The notes: generated by a model not told the origin, from the letters alone. A stretch of 26,458 bases of DNA from Thermobaculum sp042408415 (GCA_042408415.1 JBHORE010000058.1:1-26458); one strand, 5' to 3'. Counted from the stretch's first letter, positions 14,372-22,975 are shown. Numbers and translations: made by a program.

Positions 14372-15760
14372 TTGGATTTGAGGCTATCTGTAGCCATACT
14401 TAGCGCTAAGCTTGCCGGCAGGTTGATTCGTGCCTCTGGTAGAGGTGGTGGTACAGCTTTACCTGGCCTGGTGGCACAAAGGATATATCCTGATGTCGTT
14501 GGCTTTGTATCGAGTCGTTTAGAGAATGGCGTTTTCTTAGTTAGCGGTACGAATGGCAAAACTACAACCAGTAGAATAATTGCCGAATGCTTTGAGACGG
14601 ATGGCTATAAGGTTCTACATAATAGGTCTGGGAGCAATCTAGTCAGAGGGATAGCTTCTTCCTTAGTGGACAATTCCAGTATTTCGGGGATGCCTGCCGC
14701 AGATTTGGCTGTGTTTGAGGTAGATGAAGCTTCTCTGCCTGGAGTCCTCTCCTGCCTGAGACCGAGGTCTATTCTGCTCACTAACTTATTCCGCGATCAG
14801 CTTGATAGGTATGGTGAGATCGATACAGTGCGTAAGCGTTGGGTCGAAGCTATATCCAAGCTACCAAGCGAAGTTACACTTATAGTCAATGCTGACGATC
14901 CTTCGCTTGTATCGATTGCCCGTCAAGTAAACTGCAAAGTTGTCTACTATGGTCTCAATGACAATGACGTAGCAATGCGCGATCTACCGCATGCGGCGGA
15001 TGCAGTATTTTGTCCTGACTGTGGTGGAAGTTTACTATATTCCTCTGTATATGTGTCCCATATGGGCAATTACTGTTGCCTCAATTGTGGTTTTAGCAGG
15101 CCTGCCCTAGATTATGAGGCGAGAGGAATAAAGTTCAACGGTGTAAGAAGCGTAACTTTTGAGTTGCACCATTCTCAATCTGTCTTGCATCTTGATCTGC
15201 CTCTTCCAGGTTTATACAACGTCTACAATGCACTGGCAGCGTGTTCACTCGTTATGGAAGCAGGTGTAGAGGTATCTTTGGTTGAGCAAACAATACGCTC
15301 CTTTGAAGCAGCATTTGGTAGGTTCGAGAGAGTCAAAGTAGGGGACAAACAAATAGTGCTTGCATTGATCAAGAATCCGGTGGGCTGTAACGAGGTCCTT
15401 AGAATGTTCTCTTACGATGATTCAGATGATCCAATATTGATTGCGATAAATGACAACTTTGCAGATGGTAGAGACGTATCTTGGTTATGGGATGCTGATT
15501 TTGAGATGCTGGCTTCCAGAAATAGTCCTTTCGTAGTCAGTGGGATTCGTGGTGCAGATATGGCCCTGCGCCTAAAGTACGCTGGTGTAGACCCCTCCAA
15601 TATTCGATTGGTAAAACGTTTAGAGGATGCTCTGGATAAGTCGCTTAGTCTGACCTCTTCGGGAGGGGAGCTTAGGGTGATGCCTACCTACACTGCCATG
15701 TTGGACCTCAGGAAGATAATGTCCTCCCGAGGGTGGGTTGATCCTTATTGGGAGGATTGA
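14372..15760 (+). CDS. murT: Lipid II isoglutaminyl synthase, Mur ligase-like subunit MurT
   Basis: With GatD it amidates the alpha-carboxyl of D-Glu in lipid II to D-isoglutamine, which promotes cross-linking (known in S. aureus and S. pneumoniae). The 462 residues show the Mur-ligase P-loop SGTNGKTTT (58-66) and LTNLFRDQLDRYGEI. The MurT-specific zinc ribbon has Cys214/Cys217 and a second cluster at Cys235/236/239. The C-terminal DUF1727 domain contains ALIKNPVGCNEVL and INDNFADGRDVSWLWD, where Asp368 corresponds to the Asp completing the GatD triad (D349 in S. aureus). TTG 14372 has AGGGAG eight bases upstream. It is adjacent to gatD with a two-base gap. Confidence 0.95.
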   Translation: MDLRLSVAILSAKLAGRLIRASGRGGGTALPGLVAQRIYPDVVGFVSSRLENGVFLVSGTNGKTTTSRIIAECFETDGYKVLHNRSGSNLVRGIASSLVDNSSISGMPAADLAVFEVDEASLPGVLSCLRPRSILLTNLFRDQLDRYGEIDTVRKRWVEAISKLPSEVTLIVNADDPSLVSIARQVNCKVVYYGLNDNDVAMRDLPHAADAVFCPDCGGSLLYSSVYVSHMGNYCCLNCGFSRPALDYEARGIKFNGVRSVTFELHHSQSVLHLDLPLPGLYNVYNALAACSLVMEAGVEVSLVEQTIRSFEAAFGRFERVKVGDKQIVLALIKNPVGCNEVLRMFSYDDSDDPILIAINDNFADGRDVSWLWDADFEMLASRNSPFVVSGIRGADMALRLKYAGVDPSNIRLVKRLEDALDKSLSLTSSGGELRVMPTYTAMLDLRKIMSSRGWVDPYWED

Positions 15761-15762
15761 AT

Positions 15763-16479
15763 ATGGAGCTAAGGATCTGCTTTCTTTATGGTGGTCTAAT
15801 GAACATCTATGGGGATAGAGGTAATGTTATTGCGTTGGCAAAACGTGCTCAGTGGAGGGGAATAGACCCCATTGTCAAGATTATAAATCCAGGCGACCCT
15901 ATAGATCCTGATTATTTTGATGTATTCGTGTTTGGTGGTGGGCAGGACAAGGAACAATATGTAGCGGCTCGTGATCTTCAAAAGTTAAACGGTGAGAGGC
16001 TAAGGGCGGCGGTAGATTACGGTGCAGTTGTGCTAGCAGTTTGTGGAGGATACCAACTGCTCGGATTATATTATCAGCCTTGGAATGCCCCTCGGATCGA
16101 GGGTGTTGGGCTAATAAACTCTTACACAATCGCTGGTAACGAGAGATTTATAGGCAATGTTATCGTCGATTCACCTTATGGAAAAATTGTGGGGTTTGAA
16201 AATCATAGTGGATTGACCTATCTGGGTGAAGGAGCTAAACCTCTTGGTGAGGTTTTAAAGGGTAAGGGTAATAACGGCAAGGATGGCACAGAAGGGGTGG
16301 TATCCGGAACTGTGTTCGGTACCTATATGCATGGTCCTATACTCCCTAAGAACCACGTACTTACAGACCATATCCTTGGCCTGGCTCTGAGCAGGAGGTA
16401 TGGCAAAATAGATCTAAGTAAACTGGATGATACCTTTGAGGTTCTTGCTCACGATATTGCAGCTGCCAGACCAAGGTAA
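15763..16479 (+). CDS. gatD: Lipid II isoglutaminyl synthase, glutaminase subunit GatD
   Basis: Class I (triad) glutamine amidotransferase that releases ammonia from glutamine and channels it to MurT. The 238 residues from ATG 15763 include LYGGLMNIYGDRGN at the start and the nucleophile Cys94 in AVCGGYQLLG. His190 lies in GTYMHGPILPKNH. These numbers closely match S. aureus GatD Cys94/His189. ATG 15763 has GGGAGGA at 15750-15756; the in-frame TTG 15748 lies in the murT end and would destroy this spacing. It follows murT by two bases and is followed immediately by the MreD-like gene. Confidence 0.95.
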   Translation: MELRICFLYGGLMNIYGDRGNVIALAKRAQWRGIDPIVKIINPGDPIDPDYFDVFVFGGGQDKEQYVAARDLQKLNGERLRAAVDYGAVVLAVCGGYQLLGLYYQPWNAPRIEGVGLINSYTIAGNERFIGNVIVDSPYGKIVGFENHSGLTYLGEGAKPLGEVLKGKGNNGKDGTEGVVSGTVFGTYMHGPILPKNHVLTDHILGLALSRRYGKIDLSKLDDTFEVLAHDIAAARPR

Positions 16480-16992
16480 GTGCTTTTTATGAGATCATTA
16501 GGACTGCTCTTATTGGCCTTGCTGTCGTTTATAGTCATACACTCTGTCCTTATTCCTATTTTTCCTGTTTTTTTGCTCAACAACCTTTGGTTAGTGCTCA
16601 CTCTATTGATAGTAGTAATGCAGACCCCATACTTGGCAGTTATCACGATTGCGTTGGTAAGCCTTCTAAGTGACTTGTCCACTGGATTTTCTGTAGGAGC
16701 TGGTTTCGTATCTTTGAGCTTGGCCGCCATGGTGATGTACGTGGTTTATCACATGCTATTACTCAGGTCTCCTTTTGCCGCGCCCGTAGGCGTCGTGCTA
16801 GCCACGATAGTTTATGGCTTTGCGAATGTGCTTATGGGCTATATATCAGGATGGAGTAATCTTTGGTTTGATTTCTTGGTTAGGTGGTTATTACCTTCCA
16901 TGGCAATAAATGCGTTACTATCTGCGCCAATATACTTGCTAGTAAAGAAGTTAGGCGTTGGCGGTCAGAGGAAGAGGATATCTTCGATATGA
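16480..16992 (+). CDS. mreD: MreD-like integral membrane protein
   Basis: The 170 residues are very hydrophobic, with about five membrane segments (roughly 6-26, 32-52, 56-82, 86-122 in two passes, 135-156) and a basic C-terminus (KKLGVGGQRKR). This is the size and topology of MreD, the small membrane member of the Rod complex. Its place between mreC (with murT/gatD inserted) and mrdA is the MreD position. Sequence motifs in MreD are weak, so the assignment relies on context. The start is GTG 16480, directly after the gatD stop, or ATG 16489 three codons later. Its stop overlaps the mrdA start (ATGA). Confidence 0.72.
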   Translation: MLFMRSLGLLLLALLSFIVIHSVLIPIFPVFLLNNLWLVLTLLIVVMQTPYLAVITIALVSLLSDLSTGFSVGAGFVSLSLAAMVMYVVYHMLLLRSPFAAPVGVVLATIVYGFANVLMGYISGWSNLWFDFLVRWLLPSMAINALLSAPIYLLVKKLGVGGQRKRISSI

Positions 16993-19205
16993 GCCTCAAT
17001 CCCAAGCTGTTCTACAAAGGATGGCTACATACCGGTCAAGATCCAGATGGCCCTCCACCGGATACCGGTAGACGGTGGACAATATTCAAACTGCTCATCG
17101 TTTTAGCCTTCGCTATCCTAGCTGTTAGGCTCTGGTATCTACAGGTAGTCGATGGTCCCCAGTATAGGGAGATGGCTAGAAATAATTCCATAAGGTTGAT
17201 CCCAATAGAACCCCCGAGAGGGCTCTTCTATGACCGAAACGGTAAGCAATTAGTATATAACGTCCCAAAGTGGAAGGTTTATATAACGCTTTCTGATATG
17301 CCTGAGGATGAGTCGCATTACCAAGAGGTACTAAGTAGGCTTGAGAGTTGGCTGCATCTTGGTGCGGTAGTCTATGTAAATGGTAGTACGATCTCAAACA
17401 ACAATATAGATGCTGTGTCTAGATTGGTAGCTCAGAAACTGGGGTTGGCACCAGAAGACGTTGCTGGTGTTATTAAAGCTTCAAAGAAAGATGAATCGCC
17501 TAAAGTTCTACTGGAGGATATACCATCTGACAGGTTGGCATCTATTAGGAAGTCCCTGGAAGGTGTACAAGGTTTCAACGCGGTCTTGAGGTTACAGTGG
17601 CTAGTTGAGCATAGCGGGGTGCCTCCATTTCAACCTGTGGAAGTCGCAGAGGGCGTTCCTCGTGATGTAGCCCTATCTATAGAATCGCAGAGGGTATTGT
17701 TACCTGGGGTGTCTGTAGAGTACTCATCATCAAGGGACTACCCTCAGGGGCCAGTATTTTCGAACCTGATAGGTTATACAGGCAAGATTTTGGCTGAGCA
17801 GCTTGATTACCTACAATCACTGGCAGAAAAGTTTGGTCAAGAGCCTTACAGACTAGATGCTACCGTAGGTAGAGCTGCGCTCGAGTTTCTCATGGAGCCT
17901 TATCTTAGAGGAGTAGAAGGACACAAAGAAGTTGAGGTAACCAGCACTAACAGGGTAGTTAGAGAGGGTGATATAACAAATCCTGTCCCAGGCGACAATG
18001 TAGTACTCTCGATAGATTCTGACCTTCAGAAGTTTGTATATGAGCAGATTAGCGCTGCTGTCAGGCAAAGCGGTGCTAGATCTGGGGCCGCGGTAGTTAT
18101 AGACCCTCAAAACGGCGATGTTCTGTCCATGGTTAGCTTCCCAAGCTATGATAACAACGCCTTTATAGGTGGTATATCCTATCAGGAATACAACAAGTTA
18201 CAACAGGACCCTGGAGCCCCACTACTGGATAAAGCAATCAGTGGTATGTACATGCCTGGCTCGGTACTCAAGCCATATATTGCTGCAGCTGGCTTGGCAG
18301 AGGGGGCTATAAGAGCAGACACTAAGCTGCAGTGCGGTGGTTATATAGATGTCCCAGTGGTAACCAGTGCTAGCGGTATAGTACGCCAGAGGGTCTATGA
18401 CTGGAGCACTTCCAAGGTGACAAGCGAGAACGTGATTGGTGCTCTTTCCAAGTCTTGTGATGTCTTCTTCTACTTGGTGTCTGCCCCTTCGGGACAAATC
18501 GACATTATGGGCAGGCCACTAAGGTATTATCCTCCCGGTGCGGAACTGCCAGTAAATTTCCAGGGAATAGGTATAGATGCTGTTAATAAGTATCTTAGAG
18601 CTTTCGGTTTTGGACAGAGAACGGGAATAGATCTAAGCGGAGAGTCTTCCGGGTTGCTGGCAGATGCTCAGTGGAAGGAGAAGAATTATCCAGACACTCC
18701 TTGGACCATATTCGATACCCTAAGTACAGGGGTGGGAAGAGGTTACACTCTCGTGACGCCGATCCAGGTAGCTGCTGCTACGGCCTCTGTGGCTAACGAA
18801 GGTACTTTGTATAAGCCGAGGCTAGTCCTTAGGGTTGTGGATCCCAGAGGAAAAACCGTGAAGGAGTTTGCCCCTGAAGTCCGTAGCAAGAACATTGTCT
18901 CATCCAAATACCTAGATATAATACGCCAAGCCATGCTGCAGTCTCTACAAAGCGGTGCTGCGTCCTATTTACGGGCGCAAGGATTGCTGTCTAGAAATAT
19001 CGATGCTGGGGTGATGGTAGGAACACCTCCAACGGTGTTGGCCAAGCACGGTATGAAGCCTATTTCTTGGTTCACTGCTTTTGCTCCCTATACAAATTCG
19101 AAGATATCTATAGCTGTAGTCATTGATAGTGTAAAATCAGGCTCGGATCCTGCCCCTGAAGTGGGAGCCAAGATAATCAATTACTACCTTGAAAGGAACA
19201 AGTAG
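16989..19205 (+). CDS. mrdA: Class B penicillin-binding protein 2 (elongasome transpeptidase), atypical KTG region
   Basis: Membrane-anchored D,D-transpeptidase of the Rod complex. The 738 residues from ATG 16989 (ATGA overlap with the MreD-like stop, GAGGAAGAGGA upstream) start with a basic cytoplasmic tail and one membrane segment (about 32-50). The class B motif PPRGLFYDRNGKQL follows (about 75-88), then the transpeptidase domain. The catalytic motif SxxK is Ser425-Val-Leu-Lys428 in MPGSVLKPY, and the second motif is Ser489-Cys-Asp491. The third motif, normally K(T/S)G in AGKTGTA, reads AGVMVGTPP (Met676-Val-Gly678), followed by ISWFTAFAPY, which still aligns. The motif Lys and Thr/Ser are thus missing, although the frame is intact. 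The protein is longer than E. coli PBP2 (633). Activity is uncertain. Confidence 0.9.
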   Translation: MSLNPKLFYKGWLHTGQDPDGPPPDTGRRWTIFKLLIVLAFAILAVRLWYLQVVDGPQYREMARNNSIRLIPIEPPRGLFYDRNGKQLVYNVPKWKVYITLSDMPEDESHYQEVLSRLESWLHLGAVVYVNGSTISNNNIDAVSRLVAQKLGLAPEDVAGVIKASKKDESPKVLLEDIPSDRLASIRKSLEGVQGFNAVLRLQWLVEHSGVPPFQPVEVAEGVPRDVALSIESQRVLLPGVSVEYSSSRDYPQGPVFSNLIGYTGKILAEQLDYLQSLAEKFGQEPYRLDATVGRAALEFLMEPYLRGVEGHKEVEVTSTNRVVREGDITNPVPGDNVVLSIDSDLQKFVYEQISAAVRQSGARSGAAVVIDPQNGDVLSMVSFPSYDNNAFIGGISYQEYNKLQQDPGAPLLDKAISGMYMPGSVLKPYIAAAGLAEGAIRADTKLQCGGYIDVPVVTSASGIVRQRVYDWSTSKVTSENVIGALSKSCDVFFYLVSAPSGQIDIMGRPLRYYPPGAELPVNFQGIGIDAVNKYLRAFGFGQRTGIDLSGESSGLLADAQWKEKNYPDTPWTIFDTLSTGVGRGYTLVTPIQVAAATASVANEGTLYKPRLVLRVVDPRGKTVKEFAPEVRSKNIVSSKYLDIIRQAMLQSLQSGAASYLRAQGLLSRNIDAGVMVGTPPTVLAKHGMKPISWFTAFAPYTNSKISIAVVIDSVKSGSDPAPEVGAKIINYYLERNK

Positions 19206-19627
19206 TGATCCGTAAGTATTCTATAGACCATGTGGCTCTTGTCACCAGAGATGCTGAAATGGTAGCCCAGCATTACAAAGATATGCTATCTGCAACTGAG
19301 ATCATGAGGAATGATATTCCAGAACAAGGAGTATTCGTGATTCTGTTGCAGGTTGGAGATAGCAGGCTCGAGATAATTACCCCAACTGTAGATGATAGTG
19401 GTGTGGCTAGATTTCTCGACAAAAGAGGAGAAGGATTTCACCATGTAGCTTATGTAGTAGAAGACATAGAATTAGAACTCGGCAGGCTGGAGTCAGAAGG
19501 TTATAGGCTAATAGATAGCAAACCCAGAAAGGGTATAGGCGGACACCTGGTGGCTTTTATTCATCCTGAATCCACTCATGGGATATTGATTGAGCTAGTA
19601 CAGCACGTAGACGATAAGTCTAATTGA
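19205..19627 (+). CDS. mce: Methylmalonyl-CoA epimerase
   Basis: Interconverts (S)- and (R)-methylmalonyl-CoA, linking propionyl-CoA carboxylase to the mutase. The 140-residue vicinal-oxygen-chelate protein has two beta-alpha-beta-beta-beta modules. Metal ligands are readable as His9 (IDHVALV), Glu56 (RLEIITP), His80 (FHHVAYVV) and Glu130 (ILIELVQ). KPRKGIGGHLVAFIHPEST is the typical Mce stretch. GTG 19205 shares its first base with the mrdA TAG stop (TAGTG), and AAAGGA lies in the mrdA end, so translation is coupled to PBP2. The mutase follows 17 bases later. Confidence 0.94.
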   Translation: MIRKYSIDHVALVTRDAEMVAQHYKDMLSATEIMRNDIPEQGVFVILLQVGDSRLEIITPTVDDSGVARFLDKRGEGFHHVAYVVEDIELELGRLESEGYRLIDSKPRKGIGGHLVAFIHPESTHGILIELVQHVDDKSN

Positions 19628-19644
19628 CGGGCGGAGGTGAGGAC

Positions 19645-21210
19645 TTGTCTTACCAGAAGGAATTTAGGACGGCTTCCGGTATAGAGCTTAGAAGCTTTTA
19701 TGAGCAGGTATACACGCCCGATTCTAAGCCGGGAGAGTATCCATATACTCGCGGCATATATCCAGAGATGTATAGAGCCCGGTTATGGACTATGAGGCAG
19801 TATGCTGGGTACGGTAGCGCTGAAGAAACCAACGCCCGTTTCAAGTATCTGCTGTCCAATGGTCAGACAGGATTATCTGTAGCTTTTGACCTTCCCACCC
19901 AGATGGGGTACGATTCTGACCATCCCCTGGCTGCTGGTGAGGTTGGTAAGGTTGGAGTAGCTATATCCTCGCTGGAGGATATGGAGAGGCTATTTGACGG
20001 TATACCACTGGACAAGGTCAGTACGTCCATGACCATAAATGCCCCAGCGGCCATACTATTGCTCATGTACGAAATAGTAGCTGAGAAGCAAGGGGTATCT
20101 CCTGAACAACTCTCCGGCACTATACAGAACGATATTTTGAAGGAATACGTGGCACGTGGGACATATATATTCCCACCAGAACCATCTATGAGGCTTATAA
20201 CGGACACTTTTGCGTATTGTCGCCAACACTTACCTAAGTGGAATCCTATTAGCATAAGCGGCTATCACATTCGTGAGGCTGGGGCTACAGCAGTACAAGA
20301 AGTTGCTTTTACCTTGGCTAATGCCATTGCATACTGTGAACGTGCCTTGGAGGCAGGGCTCAAGATAGATGATTTTGCTCCAAGATTGTCCTTCTTCTTT
20401 GTTGCTGACAGCGACTTTTTTGAAGAAGTGGCGAAGTTCAGGGCTGCCAGGCGTGTCTGGGCGAAGATAGTTAAGGAAAGATTTGGTGCAAAGAACTCTA
20501 GATCTATGCAGCTGAGGTTTCATTGCCAGACAAGTGGTGCGTCTCTTACGGCTCAGCAACCACTTAACAACATAGTAAGGGTAGCCTACCAGGCGATGTC
20601 TGCTATTTTAGGAGGTGCCCAGAGCTTGCACACTAATGCTTATGATGAGGCGCTAGCGCTCCCCACAGCTGAATCTGCAAGATTGGCCCTTAGAACACAA
20701 CAGATACTCGCTTATGAGACAGGTGTCACATCGGTAGTTGATCCCTTAGGGGGGTCATACTTTGTGGAACACCTAACGGAGGAGATAGAAAATCGAGTTT
20801 GGTCTCTGCTCGATGAAGTTGAAAATCTAGGCGGTGCAGTCCGTGCTATAGAGACAGGGTGGATGCAATCTCAGATACATGAATCCGCCTACGCTAGACA
20901 GTTGGCCATGGAGTCCCAGGAACGTGTTGTGGTAGGCGTAAATAAATTTCAGACCGATGAAGAGGAGAGAGTGGAAACTCTCAGGGTGAATGAAGAGCTT
21001 GAGTATAAGCAAAAGCAGCGGCTGAAAGATTTGAGGAATAGGAGAGATACTTCTCAAGTGGAGGAAGCTCTATCGGAGATCAGGAGAGTCGCCGCATCTC
21101 AGGATAATCTTCTCCCAGTTATTAAGAAAGCTGTAGCTTCCTATGCAACTGTTGGTGAGATATGTGATGCTCTGAGGTCTGTCTTCGGCGAATATAATCC
21201 GCCTTATTAG
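19645..21210 (+). CDS. Methylmalonyl-CoA mutase, large (catalytic) subunit
   Basis: Adenosylcobalamin-dependent isomerisation of (R)-methylmalonyl-CoA to succinyl-CoA. From TTG 19645 (GGAGGTGAGG at 19633-19642, ideal spacing) it has 521 residues. The TIM-barrel domain is complete, with YTRGIYPEMYRARLWTMRQY and GQTGLSVAFDLPTQMGYDSD. Arg in KEYVARGTYIFPPEPSMR, the position that separates MCM (Arg) from isobutyryl-CoA mutase (Gln), supports methylmalonyl-CoA as substrate. The C-terminal B12-binding domain (DxHxxG) is absent, so this is the two-subunit type and needs a small cobalamin subunit encoded elsewhere. An in-frame TTG at 19624 is disfavoured. Neighbouring epimerase and carboxylase genes confirm the pathway. 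Confidence 0.92.
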   Translation: MSYQKEFRTASGIELRSFYEQVYTPDSKPGEYPYTRGIYPEMYRARLWTMRQYAGYGSAEETNARFKYLLSNGQTGLSVAFDLPTQMGYDSDHPLAAGEVGKVGVAISSLEDMERLFDGIPLDKVSTSMTINAPAAILLLMYEIVAEKQGVSPEQLSGTIQNDILKEYVARGTYIFPPEPSMRLITDTFAYCRQHLPKWNPISISGYHIREAGATAVQEVAFTLANAIAYCERALEAGLKIDDFAPRLSFFFVADSDFFEEVAKFRAARRVWAKIVKERFGAKNSRSMQLRFHCQTSGASLTAQQPLNNIVRVAYQAMSAILGGAQSLHTNAYDEALALPTAESARLALRTQQILAYETGVTSVVDPLGGSYFVEHLTEEIENRVWSLLDEVENLGGAVRAIETGWMQSQIHESAYARQLAMESQERVVVGVNKFQTDEEERVETLRVNEELEYKQKQRLKDLRNRRDTSQVEEALSEIRRVAASQDNLLPVIKKAVASYATVGEICDALRSVFGEYNPPY

Positions 21211-21228
21211 ATGAGGAGAGCGTATATC

Positions 21229-22770
21229 GTGAGCTTGGATTCTAGGATAAAACAACTGCAGGATATGAAAGCTCAGCTGCAGGAGCAACGAGAATCGAAT
21301 GTCTCTAGGCAGCATGATAAAGGCAAGCTTACAGCTTGGGAGAGGCTTGATCTGTTGCTTGACGATGGGAGCTTTCATGAAATCGATGCTTTTGTAACTC
21401 ACCGGACCGAAGAGATTCGTGACAGGAAACCGCTAGGAGATGCAGTGATAACGGGCTACGGAACTATAGGCGGCAGGCAGGTATTTGTATATTCCCAAGA
21501 TTTCACGGTCTTCGGTGGATCACTTGGAGAGGTGGTTGCCGAAAAGATCTGTAAGGTAATGGATCTGGCAATGAAGGTCGGAGCTCCCATGATAGGCATC
21601 AACGATTCTGGAGGAGCCAGAATCCAAGAGGGTGTTGTGGCTCTTGGGGGATATGCTGAGATCTTCTGGCGTAATGTGCAGGCAAGTGGTGTTATCCCAC
21701 AGCTGAGTGTGATAGCCGGCCCTTGTGCAGGAGGCGCTGTATATTCTCCAGCATTAACAGATTTCATATTCATGGTTGAAAACACCAGTTATATGTTTAT
21801 TACTGGGCCAGAGGTTATAAAAGCTGTTACAGGAGAGGATGTGACTTTTGAGGAGCTGGGAGGCGCAACAACCCATAGTACAAAGAGTGGTGTGGCTCAC
21901 TTTATAGCACCGGACGAGCCAACGGTATTTGAGCAGGTAAAAGGGTTATTGACCTTCCTGCCACAAAACAACCTTGAAGATCCACCATTCTATGAAACTG
22001 AGGATTCTCCTGAACGAGAATGTTTGGTGGCACTATCAGTATTACCGGATAGTCCTAATAAACCCTATGATATGCGAGACGTTATAAGGGACGTTGTCGA
22101 TGAAGGTTATATGCTTGAGGTTCAACCCGAGTGGGCGCAGAACATCGTTACAGCTTTCGCCCGTCTTGGCGGATTTGCTGTAGGGGTAGTGGGTAATCAA
22201 CCTAAGGTATTGGCTGGCACATTAGATATAGATGCTTCTGAAAAGGCTGCTAGGTTTGTAAGGTTCTGTGATGCGTTCAATATACCCTTAGTCACGTTCG
22301 TAGATGTGCCCGGATTCCTCCCGGGTACCAATCAGGAGTACGGGGGTATAATTCGTCACGGCGCGAAGCTGTTGTATGCCTACGCGGAAGCCACTGTTCC
22401 TAAGCTAACGGTTATAACCCGTAAAGCTTACGGTGGAGCTTACGACGTTATGTGTTCCAAGCATATAAGGGCAGATATCAATCTAGCGTGGCCTACTGCA
22501 GAGATAGCAGTCATGGGACCCGAGGGTGCTATAAGGATCCTGCATAGACGTCGTTTAGCAGAGGCCACAGATCCCGAAGCTCTTGCTCAACAGCTTATTG
22601 ATGAATACAGGGCTCAGTTTGCCGATCCCTATCATGCTGCCTCTCGTGGCTATGTGGATGATGTCATAGATCCGAAAGATACAAGAAAGATGCTAATCAA
22701 TGCTTTGAGGCTGCTTAGAACAAAGAGAGAGATACCTCCGAGCAAAAAGCATGGTAACATTCCGCTTTAA
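21229..22770 (+). CDS. Acyl-CoA (propionyl-CoA) carboxylase, beta/carboxyltransferase subunit
   Basis: Transfers carboxyl from carboxybiotin to an acyl-CoA, most likely propionyl-CoA, given the flanking mutase and epimerase. About 513 residues from GTG 21229 make up N- and C-terminal crotonase-like halves. Oxyanion-hole glycine pairs are visible in SVIAGPCAGGAVYSP and TRKAYGGAYDVM. The LTAWERLDLLLDDGSF start and RADINLAWPTAEIAVMGPEGA are typical of PccB. GTG 21229 has AGGAGAG nine to ten bases upstream. ATG 21211, directly after the mutase stop, has no ribosome site but remains possible. The gene overlaps the next small gene by 20 bases. Acetyl-CoA as alternative substrate is not excluded. 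Confidence 0.92.
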   Translation: MSLDSRIKQLQDMKAQLQEQRESNVSRQHDKGKLTAWERLDLLLDDGSFHEIDAFVTHRTEEIRDRKPLGDAVITGYGTIGGRQVFVYSQDFTVFGGSLGEVVAEKICKVMDLAMKVGAPMIGINDSGGARIQEGVVALGGYAEIFWRNVQASGVIPQLSVIAGPCAGGAVYSPALTDFIFMVENTSYMFITGPEVIKAVTGEDVTFEELGGATTHSTKSGVAHFIAPDEPTVFEQVKGLLTFLPQNNLEDPPFYETEDSPERECLVALSVLPDSPNKPYDMRDVIRDVVDEGYMLEVQPEWAQNIVTAFARLGGFAVGVVGNQPKVLAGTLDIDASEKAARFVRFCDAFNIPLVTFVDVPGFLPGTNQEYGGIIRHGAKLLYAYAEATVPKLTVITRKAYGGAYDVMCSKHIRADINLAWPTAEIAVMGPEGAIRILHRRRLAEATDPEALAQQLIDEYRAQFADPYHAASRGYVDDVIDPKDTRKMLINALRLLRTKREIPPSKKHGNIPL

Positions 22771-22975
22771 GACAAGAGATGTTCCACAAGAATACATGGT
22801 TGCAATTCTTGCTGCACTGATGACCATGGAAAAAGCTAAGCTACCAAGCCAGGAGCATGTAGCTACAAGTGCGTGGCAAACTTTTTCTAGGTTAGAAGCT
22901 ATTGGGCTTAGAAGGGGAACCTACTATTTTGAGAGGTTAGCGAGACGTTATGTTCAAAAAGATTCTGATAGCTAA
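22751..22975 (+). CDS. Small protein in carboxylase operon, possible epsilon-type subunit
   Basis: 74 residues with no catalytic motif. The N-terminal half contains a short amphipathic helix (VPQEYMVAILAALMTMEKA). The C-terminal half reads SAWQTFSRLEAIGLRRG and is basic. Actinobacterial acyl-CoA carboxylase epsilon subunits (AccE/PccE) are similarly small. They start with a Pro-Glu-Glu-type helix rich in Ala/Leu and end near a Ser-x-Trp...Arg segment, and they are encoded beside the beta subunit. The resemblance in size, pattern and place is suggestive but the identity is low. Overlaps of 20 bases with the beta gene and 26 bases with the biotin carboxylase gene argue that it is real and co-translated. 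Codon use matches its neighbours. Confidence 0.7.
   Translation: MVTFRFKTRDVPQEYMVAILAALMTMEKAKLPSQEHVATSAWQTFSRLEAIGLRRGTYYFERLARRYVQKDSDS

Noticed and set aside
16884..16988. Upstream start of mrdA within the MreD-like gene
   Set aside because: It would overlap the membrane protein gene by more than 100 bases. ATG 16989 forms a standard ATGA junction with a purine-rich ribosome site.
19005..19060. Frameshift explaining the missing KTG of PBP2
   Set aside because: The frame stays open, and the residues before and after match the family (IDAG before, WFTAFAP after). A shift would need two compensating errors.
19863..20559. Minus-strand open frames opposite the mutase gene
   Set aside because: They lie entirely antisense to a well-conserved gene, have no family resemblance and no promoter or ribosome site.
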